A stretch of 64,000 nt of DNA from Stachybotrys elegans (taxonomy: Eukaryota > Ascomycota > Sordariomycetes > Hypocreales > Stachybotryaceae): contig JAGPNK010000010.1 in assembly GCA_020746835.1 (NCBI GenBank), positions 930,001 to 994,000 on the forward strand, read 5' to 3'. Positions 40,946 to 51,976 of the stretch are shown one piece after another. Positions within the stretch are counted from its first letter, which is position 1; the number at the start of each line of letters is the position of its first letter. The position numbers and the translations under genes are program-made. The notes under the pieces are model-generated. The model saw only the letters and a program-made list of their open reading frames with translations, made no database searches and was not told the DNA's origin.

Positions 40946-43798
40946 ATGGCTTCGTGTCAGGATACGGCAGGCCAGCAAGCCTGGTTCCTCAAGAAGTCTC
41001 GCCCTGTCGAGCTGCCCGTCTTCGATGCCCTTACTCTCCCTCAGAGTCAGTTCGAGGAGTTTGTCGCCGCCAAGCTGCGTCTCCGTCATGGCCCAGATGA
41101 GCAGCCAAACAAGCCGGAACACCCTGCGACTGCTGAAAAGGATGTGGCCATGACTGATGATTCCTTTACCATCGTCAGCAATTCCACATCCGCAGAGATC
41201 AGAGGTGACCTGGATAAAATGGCCCTGGACGAGGAGGCCCTGGATGACGCCTTGGACAAAGCACTAGAGAAGTCGCCCACTGGCCAGACTTCCGAGAACC
41301 CTACGCCCGCGTCGACCGAGAAACCCCAACACCCTTTCATGAAAGGTCTTCTCCAATTTCATGAGCCAGAAACCCCAGAAACCCCAGATATGGAGAATAA
41401 GATGCTCACCGAAAACGGTGACGTGACTTATCGCTCCACCTCAAGCCCTCTTGTCGACCTATTTTCCGAACTTGACGAACTTACGAGTGGCCCCCGCCTT
41501 GTTGAGCTTCTCCAGGCCTCCTGGGCCACGGATCCCCTCGCGACCCTCAAAATCATCTTCAATTCCCGATCCATCCATCTCGGGCAAGGGTCCAAGCATG
41601 TCTTCTACCGCTGCGCAGGATGGCTAGCCAAGAATCACCCCCACACCCTCATAGCCAACCTCAAGTGGCTCAACAGACCCATCATCGAGAAGAATATGAA
41701 GGAGCCTGGCTCGGATGAGCCCGTTCTGGTCGATGCAAAGGATATCATTGAGGATGCCGACCAAGACGAAGTCTCCAAATATGACGTCAAACACGGCGTG
41801 GCTCATGGTTACTGGAAGGACCTCCTCAACCTGCTCGCTCTGGCTGTCCGTGGACACCTGGATCCGCTGAAGAGACCCCGAGACATTCTGAATATCAAGA
41901 ACCCTGGCTTCAGCTGTGGCATCCGCATCAGCAGAATCGGTCCTCGCACAGGCAGATCCAGAGGTAGAGGTCGAGGCAGTGGTCGAGGGGGTGTTGTGAG
42001 TGCTGCATCGACTAGAGGCCGAGGTCGAGGTTCTGGTGTCCAGCCTGTCACAGCCACCAGAGGTCATGTTCGTGGCAGAGGGGCAGCTGCAACGCCTGCC
42101 AACCCACGTGTCAACCGGTTCGATGTGTTGTCGGGGACGGAGAGTTCGGAGAAAGACTCTTCTGACGAAGAAGATTTGGAGCAAGACGACGCGGAAGAAC
42201 TACAGGAGCATGAGTCGACTCCGGATACCTTTGAGAAAATGCCCCCCGCAGAATCAGATCACAAAACGGCAACTGAGGCATACAATGCTGCAAGAGACGA
42301 GATACGAAACAGCGAGGCGACGCCCAAGGAGAAGAAACGCCAGATCCGTGACCTCCACCACAAGGCTGTCATCAACGCTTTGAACAATGACCCCGTCTAT
42401 CTCGCACTCCACCTCACTGTCGCCCGGATCTTTGCCGATCAGCTTGATGCTGACCTACGTGCTCTGCGAGGCACCGATGCTCAAGCGAAACGATCCATCA
42501 CCCTCTGCGGGAAGTGGGCTCCTACTCATGACCACTTTCACGACCAGCACACTTACATCGTCTCCTCCATAGCTGAGATCATGTACCCCCGAGATACCTT
42601 TGACACGCTCGACCCTGCCGAAAGCCGGGAGACGTATCTGCGTCACGCTCGCGAAAAATATCGCCAGGATACTTCGGCTCTGCGAAAGCACCTCGAGGTG
42701 GTCGAGCGCAACATTACCGCCCAGGCATTCGCCGACATCAAATACGATAGAGTCCCCTCCATCGCCATGAGAAACTACTCCAAGCTCTTCATGGAGAAGG
42801 ACATGGATCGGTTTGACAAGTATCTGGACAAGGTGGTAGAAGGCAAAGCCAACATCTCAGGAGCCACACTCCTTCCCTCTACTCTCATATTGGCCGCGTC
42901 CAAGGCCGGTTTGACATCTACAGCTGGCTCTTTGAGCTCTATGATAGAGGCCAAAAAGGCTCAGATGGAACAAAAGGTCATCGATGGTCAGTGGAAGACG
43001 CTTGTTCAGCGAATCAAAGACTCCGGAACCCTTTCATCCAGCATGGCCATCTGCGACGTGTCTGGCAGCATGAGCAGCCCTCGGTTCCCCGATGGCACTG
43101 AGCCTATTCACAGCGCCATCGGCCTATCAATGCTGATTGCCGAGGTCACGGAACCCCCCTTCGGTAGTTGCTTCATCACCTTCAGCGCGACCCCTTCCGT
43201 TGTGCCTCTGAGTCTTGAAAGAAGCCTGGTCCAAAAGTATCAAGACATGGTTAGGAGTAAATGGGGCATGAACACGGATTTTGCCTCTGTCTTCACAGAA
43301 CTCATCCTGCCCATGGCTCAAAGGCACAGCCTCAAACAGGAAGACATGGTCAAGCGGGTATTTGTCTTTAGCGATATGCACTTTGATGAGGCTGAAAGAG
43401 TGCATCATTGGGACAGGTCCGGGACGGAGCCTTCGCCGAGTTGGAGCAGTTCCTTTGAGCGTGTCAAGGCCGAGTACAAGAAGGCTGGCTACGAGATGCC
43501 GGAGCTCATCTTCTGGAACCTCGCTGGTGGAAGGGGTGACGGCTCCACGGCTCCCAAGCCTGTCGAGGCGACTGAGGAGGGCACAAGCTTGGTGAGTGGG
43601 TATTCACAGGCCATGCTCAAGGTGTTCATGGAGCAGGGCGGCTTCGAGGAGCCCGAGGAGGAAGAGGTTGTCACAAAGAACGAGGCTGGAGAAGACGTCG
43701 TTGTGGTGCAGAAGAAGAAGGCCAAGATGGACCCTCTATCGACGCTCAAGAAGGCAATTGGGCATAAGGCGTATAGCATGCTTGTCGTTCTTGATTGA
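40946..43798 (+). CDS. DUF2828 / TROVE-like vWA domain protein
   Basis: Single long exon; 950 residues from the chosen ATG (MASCQDTAGQQAWFLKKSRP). This start directly precedes the conserved PVELPVFDALTLPQSQFEEF region; earlier in-frame ATGs such as 40886 are possible. The DUF2828 body starts at MKGLLQFHEPET and contains ATDPLATLKIIFNSRSIHLG and RCAGWLAKNHP. An RG-rich linker (RTGRSRGRGRGSGRGG and further GRG repeats) may bind RNA. The C-terminal von Willebrand A-like part has the MIDAS motif DVSGSMSSPRF, plus FVFSDMHFDEAE. The layout recalls Ro60-type proteins, HEAT-like followed by vWA, suggesting RNA binding, but function in fungi is unproven. Confidence 0.9.
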   Translation: MASCQDTAGQQAWFLKKSRPVELPVFDALTLPQSQFEEFVAAKLRLRHGPDEQPNKPEHPATAEKDVAMTDDSFTIVSNSTSAEIRGDLDKMALDEEALDDALDKALEKSPTGQTSENPTPASTEKPQHPFMKGLLQFHEPETPETPDMENKMLTENGDVTYRSTSSPLVDLFSELDELTSGPRLVELLQASWATDPLATLKIIFNSRSIHLGQGSKHVFYRCAGWLAKNHPHTLIANLKWLNRPIIEKNMKEPGSDEPVLVDAKDIIEDADQDEVSKYDVKHGVAHGYWKDLLNLLALAVRGHLDPLKRPRDILNIKNPGFSCGIRISRIGPRTGRSRGRGRGSGRGGVVSAASTRGRGRGSGVQPVTATRGHVRGRGAAATPANPRVNRFDVLSGTESSEKDSSDEEDLEQDDAEELQEHESTPDTFEKMPPAESDHKTATEAYNAARDEIRNSEATPKEKKRQIRDLHHKAVINALNNDPVYLALHLTVARIFADQLDADLRALRGTDAQAKRSITLCGKWAPTHDHFHDQHTYIVSSIAEIMYPRDTFDTLDPAESRETYLRHAREKYRQDTSALRKHLEVVERNITAQAFADIKYDRVPSIAMRNYSKLFMEKDMDRFDKYLDKVVEGKANISGATLLPSTLILAASKAGLTSTAGSLSSMIEAKKAQMEQKVIDGQWKTLVQRIKDSGTLSSSMAICDVSGSMSSPRFPDGTEPIHSAIGLSMLIAEVTEPPFGSCFITFSATPSVVPLSLERSLVQKYQDMVRSKWGMNTDFASVFTELILPMAQRHSLKQEDMVKRVFVFSDMHFDEAERVHHWDRSGTEPSPSWSSSFERVKAEYKKAGYEMPELIFWNLAGGRGDGSTAPKPVEATEEGTSLVSGYSQAMLKVFMEQGGFEEPEEEEVVTKNEAGEDVVVVQKKKAKMDPLSTLKKAIGHKAYSMLVVLD

Positions 43799-44456
43799 TC
43801 GTATTTGCTGGGAAAAGGGTCGGGCTGCTTGCTATAATGCTTCGAGCTCACTTAAAATTGTCAGTGTAAAAAGAATAAAAAGTGATACCCCTTACTCGCA
43901 GGATGCATGATGACTGCAACGTATGATGGAGAGAGCCAAGCGACGATAAACTCAATCTGCCGAGACGAAACGCTTTGCCTACCGAGCTCTCATCAAAAGT
44001 CCCAACCTCCCCGAGCATTCCCCATTCCATCCCCCACCCAAAGTCTCACGCATCTACACACGCCCCCAGCTCTCTCTACTGTCTAAGACAGCAAGGGGGA
44101 TGTGAGGGGAGGAGGTCTTTGCCACACTCCGGAAAGTTTGTACGTAAGTGGGAATGTTGGCAAAAGAGATGGCTTCACGATGGAGTCATGTCTTTACAAA
44201 AGAAAGGAAAGGAAAGAAGAAAAAGAGGGGGGTCTTTTACTGTTGCGCATGACGATGTGGAATGAGCCAAAATCGTAGCGTGGTATGTGTAGGGACCTTG
44301 AAGAATGTTTGAAGCCATCGTGAAGGACATAAGTACGAAAACTGCCATTTGGGAGAGAGCTAGACGATGAGAAAGAAACACTAGGGGGTATTATGGTGAA
44401 AGCGAGCCAGCAAAAACAACAAAAACCACACAAAGACCACACATCGTGAGGAGTCC
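43799..44456. terminator. Convergent intergenic region
   Basis: Lies between the stops of a plus-strand and a minus-strand gene, so it should hold both 3' ends. No coding frame or repeat supported. Confidence 0.5.
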
Positions 44457-45557
44457 TCACCCTATAATAACCATCTCATCCACCATCTTCAGGAACCGCT
44501 CGCGATACTCTGCAGGATCCGCCGTGATGCTCATCGGGCCCTTCCTCGCCACGAGGTTCAGCGCTCCGACGAGGCCCGTCATGGCCTTTGCGCGGAGCTT
44601 GTGCTTTGCCCAGAAGAAGTCGAGCACCACGAGGCGGTACGTCCACAGGCCGTCCACGTCGTCGAGCCCCGCGCGCCAGCCGCTCGCCACGGACGGCACG
44701 GACGGCACAGCGCCGGCCCCCTCGCCCCGCGCGCTGGGGCCGGGGAACCGCACCAGGAAGATGGAGTAGTCGACGGCGTTGTGCCCGGCCAGCAGCGCCG
44801 TGTCCGCCTCGAGGAGCTCCCGCAGCTCCCTCTTCTGCGCGGCCGTGACGCGCACGCGGTCCGGGAACTCGTCCACGAGCCTCTCAATCACGCTGTCGGG
44901 CGCCAGCTTGCCGCCCGCGAGGTCCCTCTCCGGGAAGAAGAAGTCGCTGGGCTTGAGGTCGTACGTCTCCCACGCCTCGCGCATGCTCGCCTCGCGCTCC
45001 TGCTCCTTGCCGTACAGCAGGTTCTCCATGACGATGTGGTGCGTGGGCGCCACGCCCAGCATGCCGCCCAGCGTGGCCTGCGGCGCGCGCACCATGTCCG
45101 TGATGCGCACCAGCAGGCTCTCGGGCCGCGCGCGCATGTGGTCCACGTAGTCGTCAAACAGGTCGCGCGCAAAGAACTCGTGCTCGAACCGCCGCGGCAG
45201 CGACTTGATCAGATACTTGCCGTTGGGCGTCGTGAAGAAGGTCGACCCGCTGTACCCCAGGTCGCCCACGGCCACGAGCTGCGACTCCTCTCGCTGCTTG
45301 CCGTGCCGCCGCCGCGAGCCGCCTGCGCCGGGGTCGGCTTCTTGGAAGGATGCGACATACTCGGCCTCGTCGAGCTGCCAGACCTCCTGCCGCAGCGACA
45401 AGAAGTCATCGGAGCGGTACCGCGTGAGGACCAACCGGAACAGTGCAAAGAACTGTATAACACTCTGGAACACCCCGCGCAGGAGCTTTTTGGCCGCATA
45501 CTCTCGTGAAATGGCCCGCGTGATGGACGCCGATATACGCGATGCTCGGATCTTCAT
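44457..45557 (-). CDS. Phosphatidylinositol-phosphate kinase-like protein
   Basis: Single exon, 366 residues from the ATG at 45557 (MKIRASRISASITRAISREY); the frame is open 72 codons further upstream, but those residues look like leader. PIPK-core landmarks are present: SGSTFFTTPNGKYLIKSLPR (nucleotide-binding beta hairpin with the Lys), SLLVRITDMVRA, HHIVMENLLYG, YDLKPSDFFFPERD, HNAVDYSIFLVRF (D-Y-S-hydrophobic motif) and AEYRERFLKMV. It is much shorter than Mss4 or Fab1 and lacks N-terminal domains, so it belongs to the small stand-alone PIPK group known in fungi. Lipid specificity cannot be read here. Confidence 0.82.
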   Translation of the reverse strand: MKIRASRISASITRAISREYAAKKLLRGVFQSVIQFFALFRLVLTRYRSDDFLSLRQEVWQLDEAEYVASFQEADPGAGGSRRRHGKQREESQLVAVGDLGYSGSTFFTTPNGKYLIKSLPRRFEHEFFARDLFDDYVDHMRARPESLLVRITDMVRAPQATLGGMLGVAPTHHIVMENLLYGKEQEREASMREAWETYDLKPSDFFFPERDLAGGKLAPDSVIERLVDEFPDRVRVTAAQKRELRELLEADTALLAGHNAVDYSIFLVRFPGPSARGEGAGAVPSVPSVASGWRAGLDDVDGLWTYRLVVLDFFWAKHKLRAKAMTGLVGALNLVARKGPMSITADPAEYRERFLKMVDEMVIIG

Positions 45558-46325
45558 TGTTGCGCACGAAAGAGTCGTCCGTACGGTCTGGCTTTGGTCT
45601 GGGCAATGTGTGTGGGAGTGATGATGAAGCTTTCTGCATGCTGGGGCTCGAGTCTTGGGGTCATGATTATGCTGTGGCATGTCGACCATTTCAGTCTCAT
45701 TGGCAACGGTGACGTCATGACGATATGTTACGAGGCAAGCGCAAACGCAGGCAGCTCTGACACGTGACAACACAAGAAGACAGCCCTCACTGTTGAAAGA
45801 TGTTTGACAGCCTCAGTTTAGTAGCAAGAAGAAAATTTGGATGAAATGAACATCTTGTTGCAACGAGTCAATCGGGTTAGTTCCGGCCGACATCTTGTTT
45901 GTATCACTTATCATGGTACACCATGTATGTAGGAGGCCTCCCTCGTCGTGTTGAAAATACCAGTCAAAAACCAACATTGCGAGAATGAGTAGATATTATT
46001 TGTATGGCTAATAGACAATGTATTTCGATAAACAGCCTGCATGCTCCCCTTATTTTGTGTAAATACACCAAACTCCAGCTAAGAAACTAAATCTCAAACA
46101 CGCAATAATCAGACTCCGTTGCGCCTTTCGCTTCAAGTCTTTCTATGTGTATAATATTTCTGCTCGTCGTGAAGTCATCGTAGGGAGGGTAATATATCTG
46201 TTGTCATATTGAACCAAGCATCGTCCAGCTTCCCGCCACCGTTTCACGACCAGGGCATACGGCTCCTGGGAGTCGATAGTCAATCCACCTCTCGTATACC
46301 ATGTTTGGTGTATCGCGGGCCCCTC
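45558..46325. other. Intergenic
   Basis: Between the start of the PIPK-like gene and the stop of the ThrE/Prm10 gene, both on the minus strand. No gene supported; the middle (45960-46180) is AT-richer. Confidence 0.5.
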
Positions 46326-49109
46326 TTAGAAACTGAAGAGTCCGCTTCTGCGCTTGCCCAGAGGATACACAATGAGGGCGCTCATGAAGAGGCCGACGCT
46401 GATTCCAATGGCCACCTGGATCACGCTGAGCAGCACGTTGAACGCGGTGCTGTCGAAGTTGGGCGTGCCGCTCGTGTTGGGGTTTGTTGTCGTGTTGCCA
46501 GTGATCAAGTTGGCAGAATTGACACCCGCCAAGAGGGAACCGCCAGCCGCCAGACCAGATGGAACCTGCACGAAAATAGCCGGAAGCATCGCCGCCGCTG
46601 CAAGGCTGTATCCCACTTGTCGCGCCTGGCGCTGAGGCTTCTCCTCGTCGGGTGAGGTCGACCCAGACTCGGGGTCGCACGCCGGCTGAGGGTGAGGCCA
46701 AGCATCGCCGCTGCGGCGCTTCTTTCTGGCGAGCCGAGGACGCACGGTAAACAGCCACCACTCCTTGACGTCGAGCCATGCATTCTCAAAGTATCTTCCA
46801 GTTCGCGAGTAAAGGTTGGCCAGGATTCCGATGGTCAGCGCGCCAAGCATATTGGATATCTGCGTGTTGCCCTCAAAGTACTGGCTGCAGTAACTGTTGA
46901 CACAGAAACCGGCGAGACCCATAAACACCATCACTGGTGTCTGTTTCCACTGGGCTTGATTGACGATGCAAAGGCACAAGGTGAAGGCAGGGACAAAGAG
47001 GAGGTTCCATTCGCGCTGAAGAGGCTGGGGGCACTGGATGTGGCTGGAAGCATTGCGATCCATCATTCCGTACAGCGACGCGCCAATGGTGATGCCGTAA
47101 CCGAGGAACAGGGTGTAGATCATGGCGTGGACCATTCGCACACTTCCAGAGACAAGGTTGTGGCTTTGCAGCTCCAGTGAACCGCATAGCACCATGTATC
47201 CGGGTAGGATCAGGGCGATGCTGCTCTGCGCAAGGGCGCCGAAGCAGAAGACCTCGCCGTTGCGGATAGAACCGAAGCCGCGAGCTATGAAGGACGTGAT
47301 GATGGCTGCCGTAACTTCGAAAACGTGGGCATACAGTTCGTTGCTGGGGGCAAAGACGAGCTGAAGCACGCCTACGATGCATCCCAGTACAAAGCAGATG
47401 GGCAGATCGATGAAGCGGCCCTGGAACGCAAAGGGCGCGACGCAGGCGGACGCGACACCGTACATGAAAACGCAGAAGGCGACAGGAAATTTTTGCTTTT
47501 TACCCATGACGAACTCAAGGCGTTTGGTAGCTTCCTCCACGCCGACCTTGTCGTGCACAACGTCCTTGTAAATATTGTGCACCTCGCGGAGCTTGCCCAG
47601 GTCGATACCCTGGTGAACGCGAACCACCTTGACCTCGGTGGTGTGCGTGGTGCTGTCGTCGAAGCTGATGATCATGCAGGAAGGCATATAGAGAAACTGG
47701 CCCTCGATCTCGAGCACACGGGCTGACATCTGCATGTACTCCTCGAGACGGTGCGTGGGTGCACCATAGAGCATGAGGGCACGGCATAGCTTGATCAGGT
47801 AGCGGTGGCGGGCAATGATGCCGGCAATGTGGACGGTGATGCGGATGCGTTCCTTCTCCTTCTTGGGTTTGTAGGGGATGCCGTCATCCTTCTTGATCTT
47901 CTCGCTCCATTGATCATGGATCTCGCTGGAACCCGGGACCGCGAACATTGAGGAAGACTTGATGAGCTCAGTCAGGGCAAGGGAAGACGTCGAGTGATGT
48001 GATTTGTGGTAGCTAAACAAACCGGAACTTGGACGCGATCGTGGGCTTCCCACAATAGAAGTAGGTCTTGAATTCGGTGGTGAGGGGCGAGGCGACATGA
48101 GAGGAGTCGCTGGGGCTGAAGGAGTGGTATTTCCGCTTCCTGAGGCACCTCTATCATCGTTGTATAGTTTGAGGAGCGAAGCGAGAATGCCTCCACGATA
48201 CTTCTTAGGTCTTGGAACGTAGTCATGGGCATAGGCTTGATGTAATACGGGGGTGCTCGTGCCAGACATGCTCACACGGGGCTTGGACTGGAACAGATGC
48301 TTCCTGCCTCTGGTGTGAGACTTGACTAGAGTCTCAGCGGCGAACTGATCATCATCCTCGGCCAATGGCGGGGTGGGAGAATGGCCAAGTCGATATCTGC
48401 GGATCGGACGCTGCCTCAGATGATGCTGGGTTGGGCGCTGGCCAACGGGGGACCCCTTTGCCGCGACGCCACCAGTACGCGTGGCCGGCTGGTCGGCAGT
48501 GCTGAGAGAGACCTCTGGGGTATCATCGTGATCATCTGAGTCGCTCATCGGGTGCTGGAACGTAGACTTGTCCCGGTCGAATGAGTTCCTGCGGGAAGCT
48601 GGGGCGGAGTAGCTCCCCACAGACCTGGCGAGGCGATGGGCTCTGTTGCGGGCATCGGTAAGGGATTGCAGCTGGCGTTGACTGGCCTGCTTCTCCGCAC
48701 GGTCTGCCGTCTCTCGTTCCTCTGGGACATCGTAACTGGTGTTTCGTCGCAATGCCGGTCTCGGGAGTTTCGGCCCAGGAATCTCCAATCTGCTCTGTTC
48801 CGGCTTGCGATCTGGGAGCTTATTTTCCTTGGGCTGCTGATCTTGCTCCTTGCTCATTTCGCTATCCTCCCACTGCTTCTCTTCTGACAATATCTTGGTC
48901 AGAGCATAGCGCAGCTCGGCAGCATCGGGGGCGCCAGGAGGAGTGGCGCCGGGAGGGATGCTCGGAGACCCAACGGGCGAGAGAACCGTCGAGCCGTTTA
49001 TGGTATCCGGGGTGTCATCGTGGCTGTTGGAGGGATGGAAGCCTACTCTCTTCTTTCCTTTCCGGATAGGCGTAGGTACATCGCTGGACGGGCCACTTTC
49101 GTTGGACAT
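46326..49109 (-). CDS. PRM10: Prm10/ThrE-type membrane transporter
   Basis: Single exon, 927 residues, MSNESGPSSDVPTPIRKGKK... to GKRRSGLFSF. The first 420 residues are disordered (Ser/Pro/Arg-rich). Then comes the ThrE domain: HRYLIKLCRALMLYGAPTHR, LEEYMQMSARVLEIEGQFLY, MPSCMIISF, followed by two bundles of about five hydrophobic segments each (for example FCVFMYGVASACVAPFAF, LPICFVLGCIVGVLQLVFA, LFLGYGITIGASLYG, FNVLLSVIQVAIGISVGLFM). Bacterial ThrE exports threonine and serine; yeast Prm10 is pheromone-regulated with unknown substrate. A Cys-Asn-containing DUF3815-type second half is present. The start ATG has no competing upstream ATG nearby. Confidence 0.9.
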   Translation of the reverse strand: MSNESGPSSDVPTPIRKGKKRVGFHPSNSHDDTPDTINGSTVLSPVGSPSIPPGATPPGAPDAAELRYALTKILSEEKQWEDSEMSKEQDQQPKENKLPDRKPEQSRLEIPGPKLPRPALRRNTSYDVPEERETADRAEKQASQRQLQSLTDARNRAHRLARSVGSYSAPASRRNSFDRDKSTFQHPMSDSDDHDDTPEVSLSTADQPATRTGGVAAKGSPVGQRPTQHHLRQRPIRRYRLGHSPTPPLAEDDDQFAAETLVKSHTRGRKHLFQSKPRVSMSGTSTPVLHQAYAHDYVPRPKKYRGGILASLLKLYNDDRGASGSGNTTPSAPATPLMSPRPSPPNSRPTSIVGSPRSRPSSGLFSYHKSHHSTSSLALTELIKSSSMFAVPGSSEIHDQWSEKIKKDDGIPYKPKKEKERIRITVHIAGIIARHRYLIKLCRALMLYGAPTHRLEEYMQMSARVLEIEGQFLYMPSCMIISFDDSTTHTTEVKVVRVHQGIDLGKLREVHNIYKDVVHDKVGVEEATKRLEFVMGKKQKFPVAFCVFMYGVASACVAPFAFQGRFIDLPICFVLGCIVGVLQLVFAPSNELYAHVFEVTAAIITSFIARGFGSIRNGEVFCFGALAQSSIALILPGYMVLCGSLELQSHNLVSGSVRMVHAMIYTLFLGYGITIGASLYGMMDRNASSHIQCPQPLQREWNLLFVPAFTLCLCIVNQAQWKQTPVMVFMGLAGFCVNSYCSQYFEGNTQISNMLGALTIGILANLYSRTGRYFENAWLDVKEWWLFTVRPRLARKKRRSGDAWPHPQPACDPESGSTSPDEEKPQRQARQVGYSLAAAAMLPAIFVQVPSGLAAGGSLLAGVNSANLITGNTTTNPNTSGTPNFDSTAFNVLLSVIQVAIGISVGLFMSALIVYPLGKRRSGLFSF

Positions 49110-51976
49110 TGTAGGCCCAGGAGGCCTCGATGTCGTTGAAGAGAAGAGGAGGTCGTCTCAGAAACCCCTGAGATAGGTCTCGCAGGCAGTTTATGAGCGA
49201 AGGGACTTTAGAGTTGCTGTGGGACAAAAGGCAGATACACACACAAACACACAACTTTAAGCAAGCAATGTGGCACTAAAAGGACTCATATGGAAAATGG
49301 ACCGGCACCCCAGGGGGCGGCCCAGAAGCTTTCCAGCACAGCAAGCCATGGTAAACGACGATGGCAAAAGCCAGAGATAAGGTCCAGTGGGTCGGCCGAG
49401 GGAGACCGAGACGCTAACATGCCAGCATTGATGAGTGTATGAGGTCGAACATGACTTTTCGAGGGGTGATCCGTGAGCAGAAGTGGGCTCAGCTACCATG
49501 GGACAAGCAAAGTCTGACGTCGGGTACGTCTTTGCGCGGCGAACGGGCAGGTTTTTTTTTTCTCACGCCTTTGGCCGACTCCTCCCAGGAGTGAGCTTGC
49601 GTCGTTGGCCCCGGGCGGCGGGTCCATAAAGTGGGTAGAGATATCCAGGATGGCGAGATGATGAGGTTGAGGCGTCTGAGTCGTCTCGAGTACCTGGGAT
49701 GTCATGGTCCGACGAGGTCGGACGGAGCGACTGACGGATACGAACTGCCACGCGTCCGCTGGTTTGGGTTTTCATTGTGTATATTCGAATTCGAATCACG
49801 GTTGCCTTTTGAGGGTTTCCCAACAGGCTACTAGAGCATCCCACTTGGCCAAGAAGGCCAGGCATTGGCGCGCCCCATCTTGTCCACTCTTTTCTCCCTC
49901 GCGGAGAGGGAGTACAGCTAACAGAGTCGCGAGAAGTTTTGTTGTCTCTGATGGGGAGAGCGGGCGCTGCGGTGAAAGGATGTGGTATGCAGGCCGTAGA
50001 TCAGTGATAACAAGAGGGGGGTTAGACGTCAAAGGGCCCCCCCACGGATGGGTCCGATCACCAGGGTCGCTGATACAACTGACACGTGAAAAGGTTGGCA
50101 ATGGTGAGTGGTAGGTTGTTTTCTCTGGGAGAGGTGGCAGGGCTTGGTCTGCCCTTGGTCTGCCGCGCTACCATGTCGGCCAGGACGGGGCGCCGCACGG
50201 GCGATTTGGAAGCTTGTTGGGACGAGTCTGGACGGGCGTGCCGTCCGTCCCTGATAGATTGCGGCTAGGGGCGGAGCCGTGGAAACTTTCGAAGGTCTGT
50301 CGGAGTTGAATCGGAGGGCCGGATCTGATGCGCCAGCCGGGAGGGCGGTAAGCTAGCGTTTATGCCGCCGTGGCTTGCAGGAGTTGGCAGGCGTCGAGTC
50401 TATTTTCAGACCAGGGACCAGGTTAGGTTGAGATTGGGTCCTGCGCGGCTTGCTGATGAAACGTTGACTCGAAGCGGATCGCGACGAGGTATACGCAAGC
50501 AAGGAGAGGGGGCGAGGGTGGGAGATTGAGCGAGTGGAAAGGAATGGAGAATGGAGAATGGAGAGAGAGAGGAGATGGAGGAGGAGGAGTGGAAATTTCT
50601 TCAGCTGCTACAACTACATGGGAGGTGCCACTGGCAGGAGCCTGAGTAGGTAACGACGCTAGTGGCTCTTGTCTCGTGTCTCGTGGCGAAACAAGTCCGG
50701 AATGCTTCGTGCCTGCAGGTACCTGCCGAAACAGGACGATTCAGGCACCAGGCAGCCATTGGCCAAAGCATGTGCTGGAAGCTACTCCGTGCTACGTCGT
50801 AGGTTTACTAAGGTATTGGCAATGAAGCCACTGTCAGCCTTTATCGAGACGCCCATCACCTTTCACCTTGGATTAGTCGAATTAGGGGCAAGAGAGGGTC
50901 TCCAGCTCACCATGCACCACCACGCAAATGCTCACAAGTGGACAGGAGCCGTGCCCACATGGTGAGTTTCGATGCAGCCATGCCGCGTCCCCCGGGAGCA
51001 TCAGAGGGTCTCGCCTCTTCTTGTTTCCCTAGCGGCCCACCGTAGATAAGCCTCTGGCAGTATTGGAGTTCTCCTTTTCACATGGTAGCGACCCGGCAAG
51101 CAGAGATCCATGGTCGAGGCGGAAGACGGCTCGGGCAGCAACAGAAGCGAAATGTCGGGCTGCTGCTCGCTTGAGATAAGACAATTTCCAGCCGCCGTCG
51201 ACCCTGGCAGCGACACCACGGTGGCCTGGTTATGGCTTGTTCAAACAGGGTCGTGGGCATGTCGATAGGGTTCAGCGTGCTCCGTAATCCTACTTCTCAA
51301 GATTCGAGCCTGTGCGTCCAACAGCTATACCCTGACCTTGTAAATAATTAGCCTAGAAGCCGGCACAGGACGGGAAGCGGATCCAGCTAATGCCGGTGGA
51401 TACGATAAAATCCATGGATACGACTACCTCGAGGTTTGGTTGTTGGTCATATTCCCGTCCATGATAGTCTTGTTTGTAGATCTCGAGTTTACCACTGCAA
51501 TTGGTGGAGCTGCGATTTTACATACATAGGAGCATGTACGCGCCCGTCTTCCCGCGACCTTCATGAACTCTTCATCGCCAAAGAGTGACTGGTGTTTATT
51601 TTTACTTGCAGATGCAGATGCATCCAATCCTTTCGGCCTTTGATCCTTTCCCGAAACCCGCCATCCATTCATCGGCATCGCATCTGGACTGCACCTCAGC
51701 CCCTGAAAAGAGAAAATGAGGAAGGCATCCTTTTCCTCGGGAAATAATGATTCAAGATATAAAGCAAAAGAGTCCCCAGCGAGCAATTCTTTGTAGTTTG
51801 TAATCGAGGTTTTCGGTCGCGGCGTTCAAGGCTGCTTACCCCTCCCTTCGCATTTCGCATACGAACCGCCATTGGTGGCGCGCGCGTGGGGGTCCCTTTT
51901 ATCGTAAATTGTGTGCAACGCGACCCGCATCGCCTCACCCGTCAATCGTCATCACCGTCATCTCGTGTCGCACGAC
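49110..51976. other. Large intergenic region (2.9 kb)
   Basis: Between divergent genes, so both promoters lie here. Holds a T9-type run near 49551 and a GGAGAATGG/GAGGA purine repeat at 50535-50595. Open frames here are short and without family features. I found no RNA gene. Confidence 0.5.
50535..50595 (+). repeat. Purine-rich simple repeat
   Basis: GAATGGAGAATGGAGAATGG followed by GA and GGA runs; a polypurine stretch of about 60 bases in an intergenic region. Confidence 0.7.

Noticed and set aside
44601..45509. 302-codon open frame on the plus strand
   Set aside because: It is antisense to the PIP-kinase-like gene; its Arg/Ala/Pro-rich translation follows from the GC-rich coding strand opposite.
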